Shown piece after piece: positions 1 to 7,640 of a DNA stretch of 64,000 bases (position 1 is its first letter; the number at the start of each line of letters is the position of its first letter). The position numbers and the translations under genes are program-made. Location: positions 7,812,001 to 7,876,000 of the forward strand of contig NZ_CP108474.1 of the NCBI RefSeq assembly GCF_036226445.1. Reading direction: 5' to 3'. This DNA comes from Streptomyces sp. NBC_01255. GTDB taxonomy: Bacteria > Actinomycetota > Actinomycetes > Streptomycetales > Streptomycetaceae. The notes below the pieces were generated by a model, which saw only the letters and a list, made by a program, of their open reading frames with translations, made no database searches and had not been told where the DNA came from.

Positions 1-3000
1 CAGCACGGCGTAGGCGGCGACTACCTGCTCCCAGCCCTTGTCCATGACGATGGCGACCAGTCGGCCGGGCCGGGCCCCGTGCGCACGGAGCCAGGCCGCC
101 ACCTGTCGGGCGTCGGTGTCGAGTCGGGCGTAGGACAGCGTCCGGTCCGGGGCGATCACCGCAGGGGCGTCGGGGCGGGCGGCCACGTGCCGCTCGAAGA
201 GGTGCTGCACCTGGATGTCCGGTACGGCCCTGGTCGGTCCCGCACTCTCCCGGCGCCGCTCGGCCTGCGCCGGGGGCAGGGCGAGCGGCCCGCTCCGCGA
301 CCAGGCGTCCTCGTCGGTCGCGAGCCGGTGCAGCAGGGCCGTGTGCGCGGCGAACATGTCGTCGAGGAGCCCGGCCGGGAAGAGCTCGTCGACCGTGTCC
401 CAGTTCAGGAGGAGCGCGCCCTCCTCCTCGTGGACCTGCTCGTCGAGGGAGACCTGCGGGGTCTGCGAGACGGCGAAGACCGGGGTGAGCAGCCGCTCCA
501 GCGGAGTCTTCGCCGCGGTGGCGAAGGCGAGGTTGCTGGTCATGACGACCGGCATGAGCGCCTGGTCGAATCCGCCCTGGAGCCGCATCAGTTCGCGCAG
601 CACCTCCACGCCGCTGACGTCCTGGTGCCGCAGGTCGGACCTGAGCTGCCGCTGGAGGCCTCGTGCCCGGTCCCGGAAGGAGGCGTCGGTGCGGAAGTCG
701 ACCTCCAGCAGGGTGAAGGACGCGAACTGGCCGAACACCTCGTGGTACGCGGGGTCGTGCACGGGCCGGGTGAGGCGCGGCACGTTGAGCGTGAAGTGCC
801 GGCTGGTGCTCCAGGTGGCCATGGTCTCGGCGTACGCGGCGAGCAGCAGTCCCGTCGGGGTCAGCCCGGCCCGGCCGGCCCGTTCCTTGAGGCCCTGCCA
901 GAGCCCGGCGGGCAGGGTGACCTCCCGCCGGGTGAACCGCGGCCGGTCGATCGATCCGGCGCGGGCGGCCGCGGGCAGCTGTGGTGCCGGGGGCAGCTCC
1001 GGCAGCCGGCGCCACCAGTAGTCCCGCGCACGCCGGTACGCGGCCCCTTCGCGCCGCTCCGCCTCGGCCCGTACGTGGTCGCGGAAGGTCTTCCCCGGTG
1101 CAGGCGGCAGGGCGTCCGGTACGTCGTAGAAGCGGGACAGGTCGTCGAAGAGCAGCCGCCCGGAGGAGAAGTCGGCGATCAGCGAATCGACGCTGAGGTG
1201 GATGCGCAGTCCGCTGTCCAGCCGGGTGGCGGCGACCTCGAAGAGCGGCCACTGATCGGCCGGACGCACCTCGTGCGACAGCCGGTCCCGGGTGGCCGCC
1301 AGCGCCGCCTCGGCCTCGTGCGGTGCGCGGCCGCGCAGATCGGTCACCCCGATCTCGTACGGGGGTACGTCGGCGAGGATCCGCTGCTCGTTGCTGTCTG
1401 GCAGCATGACGGCCCGCAGCATCTCGTGCCGGTCGATCACGCGCCGCCAGGCGTGCTCGAACCGGGGCAGGTCGAGAGCGGGCGCGTCGAACTCCAGATA
1501 GACGTGGGTGGAGACGTTGCCCAGCTCGAAGGCGCCCGTGCGGCCGAGGCAGTACGCCTGCTGTGTGTCGGTCTGGGGGAAGGGGGCGGAGGAGGCGGAG
1601 AGGGCGGAGGAGTCCGCCGGCTCAGTGGCGGAGAGGGCGGAGAGGGCGGAGAGGGCGGAGAGCGGGGTCTCGGACGGGATCAGCAGGCCCTCGGCGGTGA
1701 GGGGGAGTCCCGACGGGCGCCGCTGGAGGAGGGTGGCCGCGAGGGTGGTGACGGTCGGATCGCCGTCGAACACGGCGTCGGCGATGTCCACGCCGAGGTC
1801 GCACTCGATCCGGCCGACGAGCCGCAGTGTGGCCAGCGAGTCCAGGCCCAGGTCGAGCAGCGGGCGCTCGCGGTCGGGTGCGTCCGCGCACCCCGGGACC
1901 AGGGTCGCCACCAGGTGGCTCAGATAGGCCTCGACGGCGTCGTGGTGGTGGTCGGCGCGGGACTGTGCCGGGGCGGTGTCCCCACCGGCGGTCCATTCGC
2001 CGACGACGGTGAGGGTTCCGTCGAGGAGAGCCTGCCGGATGGCCCGGCGCTGGATCTTTCCGCTGGAGGTCTTGGGGATGGTGCCCGTACGCACGAGGAC
2101 CAGGCCGTGGAGACGGACGTCGAACTCCGCGGCGATCGCCCGGCCGACGTCCCGGGCGACCTCTGCCACGGGCGGCAGCTCCGCCCCGCGCCGGAGCTCG
2201 GCGACGAGCACCAGGTGCTCCGCGCCGCCGTCGTCCACGGCCACGGCGGCCGAGGAGTTGGCCTGGAGGGCCGGATGGCTCTGCTCGGCGCGGCGCTCGA
2301 TGTCCTGCGGGTAGAGGTTGCGGCCCCTGATGATGATCAGGTCCTTGCTGCGGCCGGTGACGAACAGTTCGCCGTCGCGCAGGAATCCCAGATCGCCGGT
2401 CCGGAGGAACGGCCCTTCTCCGGTGGCCAGTTCGGCCTCGAAGGCCGCCGCGCTCTCGTCCGGGCGCCCCCAGTACCCGTGGGCGACGTTCGGACCGCCG
2501 ACCCAGATCTCACCGACCTGCTCGGGCCCGCAGACGGTCGCGGTGGCCGGATCGACGACGAGCAGCCGCTGCCCGTCGACGGCGGAGCCGCACCCGACGA
2601 CCTCCCGGCTCCGGCCGGGCCCCGCGTCGGCGGTGCCGGGGACGACGCGGTGCGCCTCCAGGGCGGGGGCGTCGACGGTGAGCGCGGACGAGGGGGTGAG
2701 GTACTCACCGCAGGACACCATCAGGGTGCCCTCGGCAAGACCGAAGCTGGGCCGCAGTGCTTCCCTGCGCAGCCCCCAGCGGGAGAAGTGGTCGGCGAAC
2801 CGGTCCAGCGTCGCGGCCCGTACGGGCTCCGCGCCGACGATCACGGTGTCCAGTGTGCTCAGGTCCAGGGGCACGTGCTCCGCGGGGTCGACCCGGTCGA
2901 CGCAGAGGTCCAGGGCGAAGGGGGGTGTCGGGGACGACGTGGCGCCGTAGGCGGAGATCGCGCGCAGCCACTGGAGGGGGTCGAGGACGAAGGTGCCCGG

Positions 3001-3732
3001 CGCCATCAGGACGGCGGTGCAACCGGCGACGAGGGGCTGCAGGATGCCGCCGATGAGCCCCATGTCGTGGTACGGCGGCAGCCAGCTCACGATGCGGGAG
3101 CCCTCCGAGGTCCGCGTGCGGGCCTGGATCTGGGCGGAGTTGTGCAGGAGGTTGCCGTGGGAGACCATCACGCCCTTCGGTGCGGCGGTGCTGCCCGAGG
3201 TGTACTGGAGGAACGCGAGGGAGTCGGTGCCGACGAGCGGATCGGTCCACTCCTCGGCGTCGGCGGTGACGGCGCTGCCCGGCAGCCAGGTGACGTCCCG
3301 CAGTTCGGGCGCGTCGAGGAGCTGCTCGCGGACGCGGGCCGTGATCCGGTCACCGGTCAGTACGGCGGTGGGCGCCGCGTCCGCGGCGACGGCCCGGAGC
3401 CGGGCCAGGTTGCGGGCGTGCGGCGGGTAGCACGGTACGGCGATCGCCCCCGCGTACAGGCAGCCGAAGTACGCGCTCACGTAGTCGGGGCCCGGCGGGT
3501 GCAGGATCAGCACCCGGTCGCCGGTCTTCCCCTCCTCCTGGAGGGTCGCCGCCACCACCCGTGCGCGGTGGTCGAGTCGGGCGTGGGTGAGGCGGGCCTC
3601 CTCCTCGCCGTGGCTGTCGAGGAAGACGTACGCGAGGCGGTCGGGCTGGTGCGCGGCCCGTGAACGCAGCAGGTCGACGAAGCTGCTCGGCCGTCGGCCG
3701 AACGCCTGCGGGAAGGGTGCGGAGAGGTTCAT
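1..3732 (-). CDS. NRPS, FAAL-ACP-Cy-A (partial, runs off left edge)
   Basis: Loading end of a nonribosomal peptide synthetase; about 1,244 residues are visible and the C-terminus lies beyond the left edge. Residues 1-580 are a fatty-acyl-AMP ligase (motif LQYTSGSTAAPKGVMVSH, then TPPFALDLC typical of FAALs). A carrier domain follows with GLDSL and the phosphopantetheine serine at about 632. Residues 715-1140 resemble a heterocyclization (Cy) domain: it opens TDTQQAYCLGR and carries the DxxxxDxxS signature at D849, D854, S857. An adenylation domain starts near 1175 (RTLSYARLD) and is truncated. Inferred chemistry: activate a fatty acid, load it on the ACP, condense it with Cys, Ser or Thr and cyclize to a 2-alkyl thiazoline or oxazoline. 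Between ACP and Cy is a low-complexity Leu-Ser-Ala linker encoded by 9-bp repeats. The ATG overlaps the methyltransferase stop (ATGA), so translation is probably coupled. Confidence 0.93.
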   Translation of the reverse strand, partial: MNLSAPFPQAFGRRPSSFVDLLRSRAAHQPDRLAYVFLDSHGEEEARLTHARLDHRARVVAATLQEEGKTGDRVLILHPPGPDYVSAYFGCLYAGAIAVPCYPPHARNLARLRAVAADAAPTAVLTGDRITARVREQLLDAPELRDVTWLPGSAVTADAEEWTDPLVGTDSLAFLQYTSGSTAAPKGVMVSHGNLLHNSAQIQARTRTSEGSRIVSWLPPYHDMGLIGGILQPLVAGCTAVLMAPGTFVLDPLQWLRAISAYGATSSPTPPFALDLCVDRVDPAEHVPLDLSTLDTVIVGAEPVRAATLDRFADHFSRWGLRREALRPSFGLAEGTLMVSCGEYLTPSSALTVDAPALEAHRVVPGTADAGPGRSREVVGCGSAVDGQRLLVVDPATATVCGPEQVGEIWVGGPNVAHGYWGRPDESAAAFEAELATGEGPFLRTGDLGFLRDGELFVTGRSKDLIIIRGRNLYPQDIERRAEQSHPALQANSSAAVAVDDGGAEHLVLVAELRRGAELPPVAEVARDVGRAIAAEFDVRLHGLVLVRTGTIPKTSSGKIQRRAIRQALLDGTLTVVGEWTAGGDTAPAQSRADHHHDAVEAYLSHLVATLVPGCADAPDRERPLLDLGLDSLATLRLVGRIECDLGVDIADAVFDGDPTVTTLAATLLQRRPSGLPLTAEGLLIPSETPLSALSALSALSATEPADSSALSASSAPFPQTDTQQAYCLGRTGAFELGNVSTHVYLEFDAPALDLPRFEHAWRRVIDRHEMLRAVMLPDSNEQRILADVPPYEIGVTDLRGRAPHEAEAALAATRDRLSHEVRPADQWPLFEVAATRLDSGLRIHLSVDSLIADFSSGRLLFDDLSRFYDVPDALPPAPGKTFRDHVRAEAERREGAAYRRARDYWWRRLPELPPAPQLPAAARAGSIDRPRFTRREVTLPAGLWQGLKERAGRAGLTPTGLLLAAYAETMATWSTSRHFTLNVPRLTRPVHDPAYHEVFGQFASFTLLEVDFRTDASFRDRARGLQRQLRSDLRHQDVSGVEVLRELMRLQGGFDQALMPVVMTSNLAFATAAKTPLERLLTPVFAVSQTPQVSLDEQVHEEEGALLLNWDTVDELFPAGLLDDMFAAHTALLHRLATDEDAWSRSGPLALPPAQAERRRESAGPTRAVPDIQVQHLFERHVAARPDAPAVIAPDRTLSYARLDTDARQVAAWLRAHGARPGRLVAIVMDKGWEQVVAAYAVL
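1627..1662. repeat. Four tandem copies of a 9-bp unit (GGCGGAGAG) in NRPS linker
   Basis: Four perfect copies of GGCGGAGAG lie head to tail, with degenerate copies upstream from about 1585. On the coding strand they read as a Leu-Ser-Ala repeat in the linker between the carrier and Cy domains. The length is a multiple of three, so copy-number change would keep frame. The related unit CTCTCCGCC recurs just upstream of the GH1 gene near 34.76 kb. Confidence 0.9.
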
Positions 3733-4496
3733 GACTCCTGGGTCCCGTCGAGGTCGTCGCTGTCGCCGGTGCGGCCGGCCGGTTTCGTCGCGCTCACCAG
3801 CAGGGTCGGGACCCAGGGGCCGCTCCACCACATCCGGGGGCCGGCGTCGGTGCAGGTCGTGTCGACCGCGCCCGCCGCGCGCAGGATCTCGACGTAGCGG
3901 CGGGCGTGGAAGATGTCGGCGATGAGCAGCCGACCGCCCGGCCTGAGGACCCGGTAGGCCTCGCGCACGGCTTCCTCGCGGCCTTGTGCGCTGGTGATGT
4001 TGTGGATCGCCATGCTGGACACCACGACATCGAACCGGCCGTCTGCAAGGGGGAGTTGTCGCATGTCCGCCGTGACCAGGTCGACCTGGTCGGCGACCTG
4101 CTCACGCTCGGCGTTGTCGGCCGCGGTCCGCTGGTTGTTGCCGGACTGGTCGACCGAGCGCCAGATGTCGACCCCGGTGACCCGGCCCTTCGGCACCCGG
4201 CGTGCCGCGGCGGTCAGCACCGCTCCGCGCCCGCAGCCCAGGTCCAGTACCCGCTCGTCGCCCTGCAGGTCCAACGCGTCCAACTGCTCGTCCCAGACAA
4301 GGAACTTGCCCCGTACCGAAGCGTGCAGGAACAGCCCTCCCGCGACGGCCAGGACCGGCGGGATCCGCAGCAGCCGCCGGGATCCGCCCGCGGCGACCGC
4401 CGCCAGGGGTGCCACGACCCCGGCGCCGAACGCCAGCAGCCAGTTCGGGGCGTCGACGCCGTAGCGCCCTCGTCGTCGTAACGATGTGTTGCTCAT
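3729..4496 (-). CDS. SAM-dependent class I methyltransferase
   Basis: Predicted 255-residue methyltransferase. A hydrophobic N-terminus (LLAFGAGVVAPLAAVAAGG and a second short segment) suggests membrane association. The Rossmann core has motif I VLDLGCGRGAV, acidic motif GRVTGVDIW, then DVVVSSMAIHNI and VLRPGGRLLIADI. The start is taken as the ATG preceded by AAGGA at 9 nt; an in-frame GTG 21 nt upstream has no such site. The stop overlaps the NRPS ATG by 4 nt and the thioesterase lies 46 nt upstream, so it is the middle gene of a three-gene operon. It may methylate the peptide product, but similar proteins occur outside biosynthetic clusters and the substrate cannot be read from sequence. 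Confidence 0.88.
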   Translation of the reverse strand: MSNTSLRRRGRYGVDAPNWLLAFGAGVVAPLAAVAAGGSRRLLRIPPVLAVAGGLFLHASVRGKFLVWDEQLDALDLQGDERVLDLGCGRGAVLTAAARRVPKGRVTGVDIWRSVDQSGNNQRTAADNAEREQVADQVDLVTADMRQLPLADGRFDVVVSSMAIHNITSAQGREEAVREAYRVLRPGGRLLIADIFHARRYVEILRAAGAVDTTCTDAGPRMWWSGPWVPTLLVSATKPAGRTGDSDDLDGTQES

Positions 4497-4542
4497 GAAA
4501 GACAATCCTTGATTCACGATGTCCGTACGGATGGGGTGCGGA

Positions 4543-5319
4543 TCAGCGGGCCCGGCAGGCGGCCGATACGAGAGGGAGGACCTGGTCGCTCGACTCGAAG
4601 GGGAAGAAGTGGCCGCCGGTGAAGGTCCGGACCGTGACGTCGGTGCCCAGCTCCTGCCAGCGTTCGACCTCGGCGGGCGGGGCCGCCGGGTCGTCGGAGC
4701 CGCCGAGGGCGATCAGCCGCACACCGGCCGAGAGCATGGCGCGGGTCCGGTAGGTCTCGGCCGCCTCGAAGTCGGCGCGCAGCACCGGAAGGAAGAGCTC
4801 CAGCCACTCCTCCTCGGCGAGCAGCTCCGGCGGAATGCCGCCCAGTGCGCCGAGACGGCGGATGAACTCCTCGTCCGCGAGCCGGTGCATCGCGGGGGTG
4901 CTGCGGGGTACGTGGGGCGGCACACTGCCCGAAACGACCACCGCCGCCGGAGGGTTGGGGCCGTCCTGGAGGGCGAGGCCGAGTTCGTAGGCGAGCAGAG
5001 CGCCCATGCTGTGGCCGAACAGCACATAGGGAAGGCCGTCGGCCCGGTCGGCGATCGGCCCGGCGAGCAGCTCGCCGAGCCGGACGATCGACCTCTCGGC
5101 AGGCTCCGCCATACGGACCCCGCGGCCCGGGAGCCGAACCGGCACGACCTCGATTCCCGGGCCCACTTCACCATGCCAGAGCCGGAAGGCCGACCCGTCC
5201 GCGCCGCCGTGCGGGAGACAGAAGAGCCGGGCATCGAGCCGGGGCGTTTCTGGACGTTCGGGGGGAAGCCACAGGTTCTCGGAGATGACACTCACGGATT
5301 GCACGCACTTTCGGTTCAC
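4543..5319 (-). CDS. Type II thioesterase
   Basis: Alpha/beta-hydrolase of the GrsT/type II thioesterase family, which clears wrongly loaded carrier domains of NRPS and PKS enzymes. Signatures: LFCLPHGGADGSAF near the N-terminus, VRLPGRG, nucleophile elbow FGHSMGALLAYEL and the C-terminal catalytic histidine in FTGGHFF. About 258 residues, normal for the family. First gene of the NRPS operon. The start is uncertain: GTG codons lie at 5319, 5304 and 5295, none with a convincing ribosome site. The 5319 GTG directly abuts a dyad (5321-5337), which may favour a downstream start. Confidence 0.9.
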   Translation of the reverse strand: MNRKCVQSVSVISENLWLPPERPETPRLDARLFCLPHGGADGSAFRLWHGEVGPGIEVVPVRLPGRGVRMAEPAERSIVRLGELLAGPIADRADGLPYVLFGHSMGALLAYELGLALQDGPNPPAAVVVSGSVPPHVPRSTPAMHRLADEEFIRRLGALGGIPPELLAEEEWLELFLPVLRADFEAAETYRTRAMLSAGVRLIALGGSDDPAAPPAEVERWQELGTDVTVRTFTGGHFFPFESSDQVLPLVSAACRAR

Positions 5320-5320
5320 C

Positions 5321-5337
5321 GGTGACGCTGCGTCACC
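5321..5337. promoter_or_regulatory. Dyad GGTGACG-CTG-CGTCACC near thioesterase start
   Basis: A perfect 7-bp inverted repeat with a 3-nt centre lies at the 5' end of the NRPS operon. A related dyad lies 80 bp upstream at 5419-5432. Together they look like paired operator sites for an unidentified regulator; a weak RNA hairpin is the alternative. Confidence 0.45.
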
Positions 5338-5418
5338 CCAATGGATCTTCGGGTGCAACGATCACTCCGGCCGAAAGAAACGGTTATCCGTACGGTCGCA
5401 CGTGCGAACTCGATGACG

Positions 5419-5432
5419 GGTGATGCGTCACC
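5419..5432. promoter_or_regulatory. Second dyad GGTGATGCGTCACC
   Basis: GGTGA-TGCG-TCACC shares its arms with the dyad at 5321-5337, in the 170-bp space upstream of the NRPS operon. The bases between them are locally less GC-rich (GAAAGAAACGGTTATCC near 5375) and may hold the promoter. Function is inferred only from symmetry and repetition. Confidence 0.4.
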
Positions 5433-5489
5433 GACGAACCGGCCTCCACCTGGTGTTCGTCGAGGCCGGGACGCCGGTGTCGGCCGCGG

Positions 5490-5843
5490 CTACTCCGCGG
5501 CCTTCGTCGCCGGGTGCGCCTTGGCGAGGGTGCAGACGCCGTCCTCGCACTGACGCTCCAGCCGGCCGCGCGAGACGGTCTGCGCCAGACCGACCAGCCA
5601 GCAGGTGGGGCAGCCGCGGAAGGCGATCAGGGCCAACGGGGCCGCCAGCAGGGTGGCCGGGCCGGCGACGGGCACCAGGGCGACCGAGCCGATGATCAGC
5701 CCGAAGCCGACGGCGCCGCGCGCCAGGTGGCGCGGGACGGACTTGCTGGCGAAGTCCCTTACGGGCGGGGTGGGTCGGGTGGACTTCGTGGCGTGTGTGG
5801 TGTGCTCGGTGTCCACTGTGCTTTCTGTGCTCACTGCGTTCAC
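5490..5843 (-). CDS. Small membrane protein with four C-terminal cysteines
   Basis: 117-residue protein. The first 40 residues are polar and Thr-rich, followed by a hydrophobic hairpin (VGFGLIIGSVALVPVAGPA, then LAAPLALIAF), then a cysteine-rich tail with RGCPTCW and QCEDGVCTL. The layout recalls the YgaP-like/DUF2892 membrane family, but the assignment is tentative. The GTG start overlaps the sigma-factor stop by 4 nt (GTGA), indicating translational coupling. That coupling makes a redox- or metal-responsive partner of the sigma factor plausible, though no anti-sigma domain is recognisable. A longer upstream reading through the sigma gene is out of frame with it and was rejected. Confidence 0.75.
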   Translation of the reverse strand: MNAVSTESTVDTEHTTHATKSTRPTPPVRDFASKSVPRHLARGAVGFGLIIGSVALVPVAGPATLLAAPLALIAFRGCPTCWLVGLAQTVSRGRLERQCEDGVCTLAKAHPATKAAE

Positions 5844-6439
5844 GGTCGCGGGTCTCCTCCGGTGGGTCGGTCGGCGGCTTGACCGGGTGCCTGGCCGGTC
5901 GCTGCCAGTGAGTGACGCAAGGTCGTGCGTGCTCTGTGCAGCCGTGACTTCATCGCGGCGCCGCTCAGACCGAGCGAAGCGGCGACGGTCCTGCCGGGCA
6001 GGCCCTGAATGTCCCGCATGATCAGGACCTGCCGCTGATCGCGGGGCAGGGCGCCGACCGCCGCCGCGATCCGCTCCACCTCCAGCCTGTGCAGCACCGT
6101 TTCCTCGGCGGACCGTTCCGCGGCGGCCTCCGGTTCGTCCGGGTGTTCGCCTCGCCGTGAGGCGAGCACCCGGACCTGCCGGAGGCATTCGTTGCGCACG
6201 ATCCGGAACATCCACGAGGCGAGCGCGCCGGTGGCCCGCAAGGTGCCGATCTTCCGGTAGAGGATGATCAGCGCCTCCTGTGCCGCGTCCTCCGCGTCCT
6301 GCGGCGAGGCGCACAGGGACGCGGCGAACTTGCGCACGTGCGGCTGGGATTGCACGACGACGGTGGTGAGCGAGGTGACGTCGCCGTCCTGAGCGGCCTT
6401 GATCAGCCGTTCGTCCGGCCAGGAGAAGCGTCGGTTCAT
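5840..6439 (-). CDS. ECF-type RNA polymerase sigma factor
   Basis: 199-residue sigma-70 family protein with only regions 2 and 4. Region 2 contains DAEDAAQEALIILYRKI and ALASWMFRIVRNECLRQ. Region 4 contains ALPRDQRQVLIMRDIQGL and the helix-turn-helix VAASLGLSGAAMKSRLHRAR. Length and layout fit ECF sigma factors, which direct stress or envelope regulons and are usually held by an anti-sigma factor. No zf-HC2 anti-sigma gene is adjacent; the coupled downstream gene encodes a cysteine-bearing membrane protein instead. A short membrane peptide gene lies 43 nt upstream on the same strand. Confidence 0.93.
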   Translation of the reverse strand: MNRRFSWPDERLIKAAQDGDVTSLTTVVVQSQPHVRKFAASLCASPQDAEDAAQEALIILYRKIGTLRATGALASWMFRIVRNECLRQVRVLASRRGEHPDEPEAAAERSAEETVLHRLEVERIAAAVGALPRDQRQVLIMRDIQGLPGRTVAASLGLSGAAMKSRLHRARTTLRHSLAATGQAPGQAADRPTGGDPRP

Positions 6440-6481
6440 GGGTTACTCATACTCGGAAGGCCCCCCCGTGGCGCGCGCCGG

Positions 6482-6571
6482 TCAGCCTCGGCTCCGGTAG
6501 CGGCGCATCAGATGCCAGCTGCACGCGCCCACGAGCAGGGCTCCGATCACGACGATTCCGGTGACCATCAT
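6482..6571 (-). CDS. 29-residue single-pass membrane peptide
   Basis: Short ORF with a strong Shine-Dalgarno sequence (AGGAGG, 8 nt before ATG). It encodes MMVTGIVVIGALLVGACSW followed by a basic tail (HLMRRYRSRG). One hydrophobic stretch of about 17 residues with positive charges after it suggests an N-out/C-in membrane peptide. It sits just upstream of the ECF sigma gene on the same strand, so co-transcription is likely. No family is recognised. Support is the ribosome site, the composition and the position. Confidence 0.55.
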   Translation of the reverse strand: MMVTGIVVIGALLVGACSWHLMRRYRSRG

Positions 6572-6658
6572 GGGTGTCTCCTCCTGGTTCCGCCGGCCCG
6601 TTCGACCGGTACGCACATAGGAGGCGGGGAGGCCCGGAAAGGATTCACGTTCGCTTGC

Positions 6659-6685
6659 GGGATCTTCGGGATCTTCGGGATCTGT
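6659..6685. repeat. Three tandem 9-bp units (GGGATCTTC)
   Basis: Two perfect copies of GGGATCTTC and a third ending GT instead of TC lie immediately downstream of the TipAL-type gene, ending 5 nt before its stop codon on the plus-strand map. They may be a slippage product. They are one of several 9-bp tandem repeats in the window. Confidence 0.8.
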
Positions 6686-6689
6686 GGGG

Positions 6690-7607
6690 TCACTCCCAGA
6701 CCGCGGACTCCGGGTCGACGCCGTGGGCCTCGGCGTTCGCGAAGATCACGTCGCGCAGCCAGCCGGCCAGGCCCGGGGCGAGCGCCTCGTAGGACTCGGT
6801 GTAACCGGGCTCGCTGACGTACATCCGCCCGATGCACACCTGCATCGCGTGCGTGCAGTCGAAGTACCCGGAGAGCAGCGCGCGGTGCCGTTCCGCGAGG
6901 GCGTTCGCCTCGTCGGAACCGGGCACCACACCGGCGCGCTGCGCGGTGGCGAGATCGGCGTTCAGGGCGTCGGTCGCGGCCGCGACCTCCCGCCAGTCCT
7001 CCGGCGTCATCACGGCCGCCCGCTCGGCGTACTGCTCCCACTGTGCGCTGTCGCCCCAGCGTTCCTCGGCCTCGTCGACCCAGGCGGGCAGCCAGTCGGC
7101 ACCGAAGATCTCGACCTGCTCCTGCGGAGTCAGCCGCATCCCCGGTCTCGACGCCTCCATCATGCGATCGACCGCGCCGACCATCGTCTGCAGGCGGGCG
7201 ATGCGGTCCACGAGCTGCGACCGCTGGCGGCGCAGGTGGCCGCGGGCGTCGATGTCCGGGTCGTCGAGGATGCGGCCGATCTCGGCGAGCGGGAAGCCGA
7301 GCTCCCGGTAGACGAGGACCCGGTGCATCCGGGCCACGTCGTCGCCCGAGTAGACCCGGTAGCCGGCCCAGGTGCGGCCGCTCGGGCGGACGAGGCCGAT
7401 CGTGTCCCAGTGGTGGAGCGTCTTGACGCTGACCCCGACGAGCGCGGCCACACGGCCGACGGTCAGGCCGTCGAGGCCGCCCGTGCCATCCGTGCCATCC
7501 GTGCCGAGCGCACCCGTGGCATCCGTGCCGAGCGCACCCGCCCCGTCCCCGGTGATTGTCGATTCCTGCTCGTGGGCGTCGTTCGTCATCGGTACAGTCT
7601 CGCTCAC
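6690..7607 (-). CDS. MerR-family regulator, TipAL type
   Basis: 305 residues. After a low-complexity N-terminus (Gly-Thr-Asp-Ala repeats) the MerR winged helix appears: LTVGRVAALVGVSVKTLHHWDTIGLVRPSGR, a dimerization coiled coil, then an all-helical TipAS-like ligand domain (residues about 190-305, including GYFDCTHAMQVCIGRMYV). TipAL proteins of Streptomyces bind thiopeptides or similar multidrug ligands and activate their own promoter. The gene lies 33 nt downstream of the metalloprotease gene, whose promoter has the MerR layout at 8536-8566, so autoregulation of this operon is likely. The N-terminal repeat is encoded by duplicated DNA (7482-7540); the true start could be one of several nearby codons. 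Confidence 0.9.
   Translation of the reverse strand: MSETVPMTNDAHEQESTITGDGAGALGTDATGALGTDGTDGTGGLDGLTVGRVAALVGVSVKTLHHWDTIGLVRPSGRTWAGYRVYSGDDVARMHRVLVYRELGFPLAEIGRILDDPDIDARGHLRRQRSQLVDRIARLQTMVGAVDRMMEASRPGMRLTPQEQVEIFGADWLPAWVDEAEERWGDSAQWEQYAERAAVMTPEDWREVAAATDALNADLATAQRAGVVPGSDEANALAERHRALLSGYFDCTHAMQVCIGRMYVSEPGYTESYEALAPGLAGWLRDVIFANAEAHGVDPESAVWE
7482..7540. repeat. Short direct repeats in the 5' end of the MerR gene
   Basis: A perfect 20-bp direct repeat (ATCCGTGCCGAGCGCACCCG) lies at 7497-7516 and 7521-7540, with extra CCGTGCCAT copies before it. The repeats encode a Gly-Thr-Asp-rich N-terminal tail that is not part of the DNA-binding domain. Confidence 0.85.
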
Positions 7608-7640
7608 GTCACCGGGGCCCGGCGTTCCGCGCGGCGGTGG

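Noticed and set aside
79..3663. 1,194-residue plus-strand open frame
   Set aside because: Gly/Arg/Val-rich, no recognisable domain, lies wholly antisense to the NRPS whose FAAL, ACP and Cy motifs are clear.
5844..6314. N-terminal extension of the four-cysteine membrane protein
   Set aside because: Overlaps the sigma-factor gene in a shadow frame; the GTG that overlaps the sigma stop is a better start.
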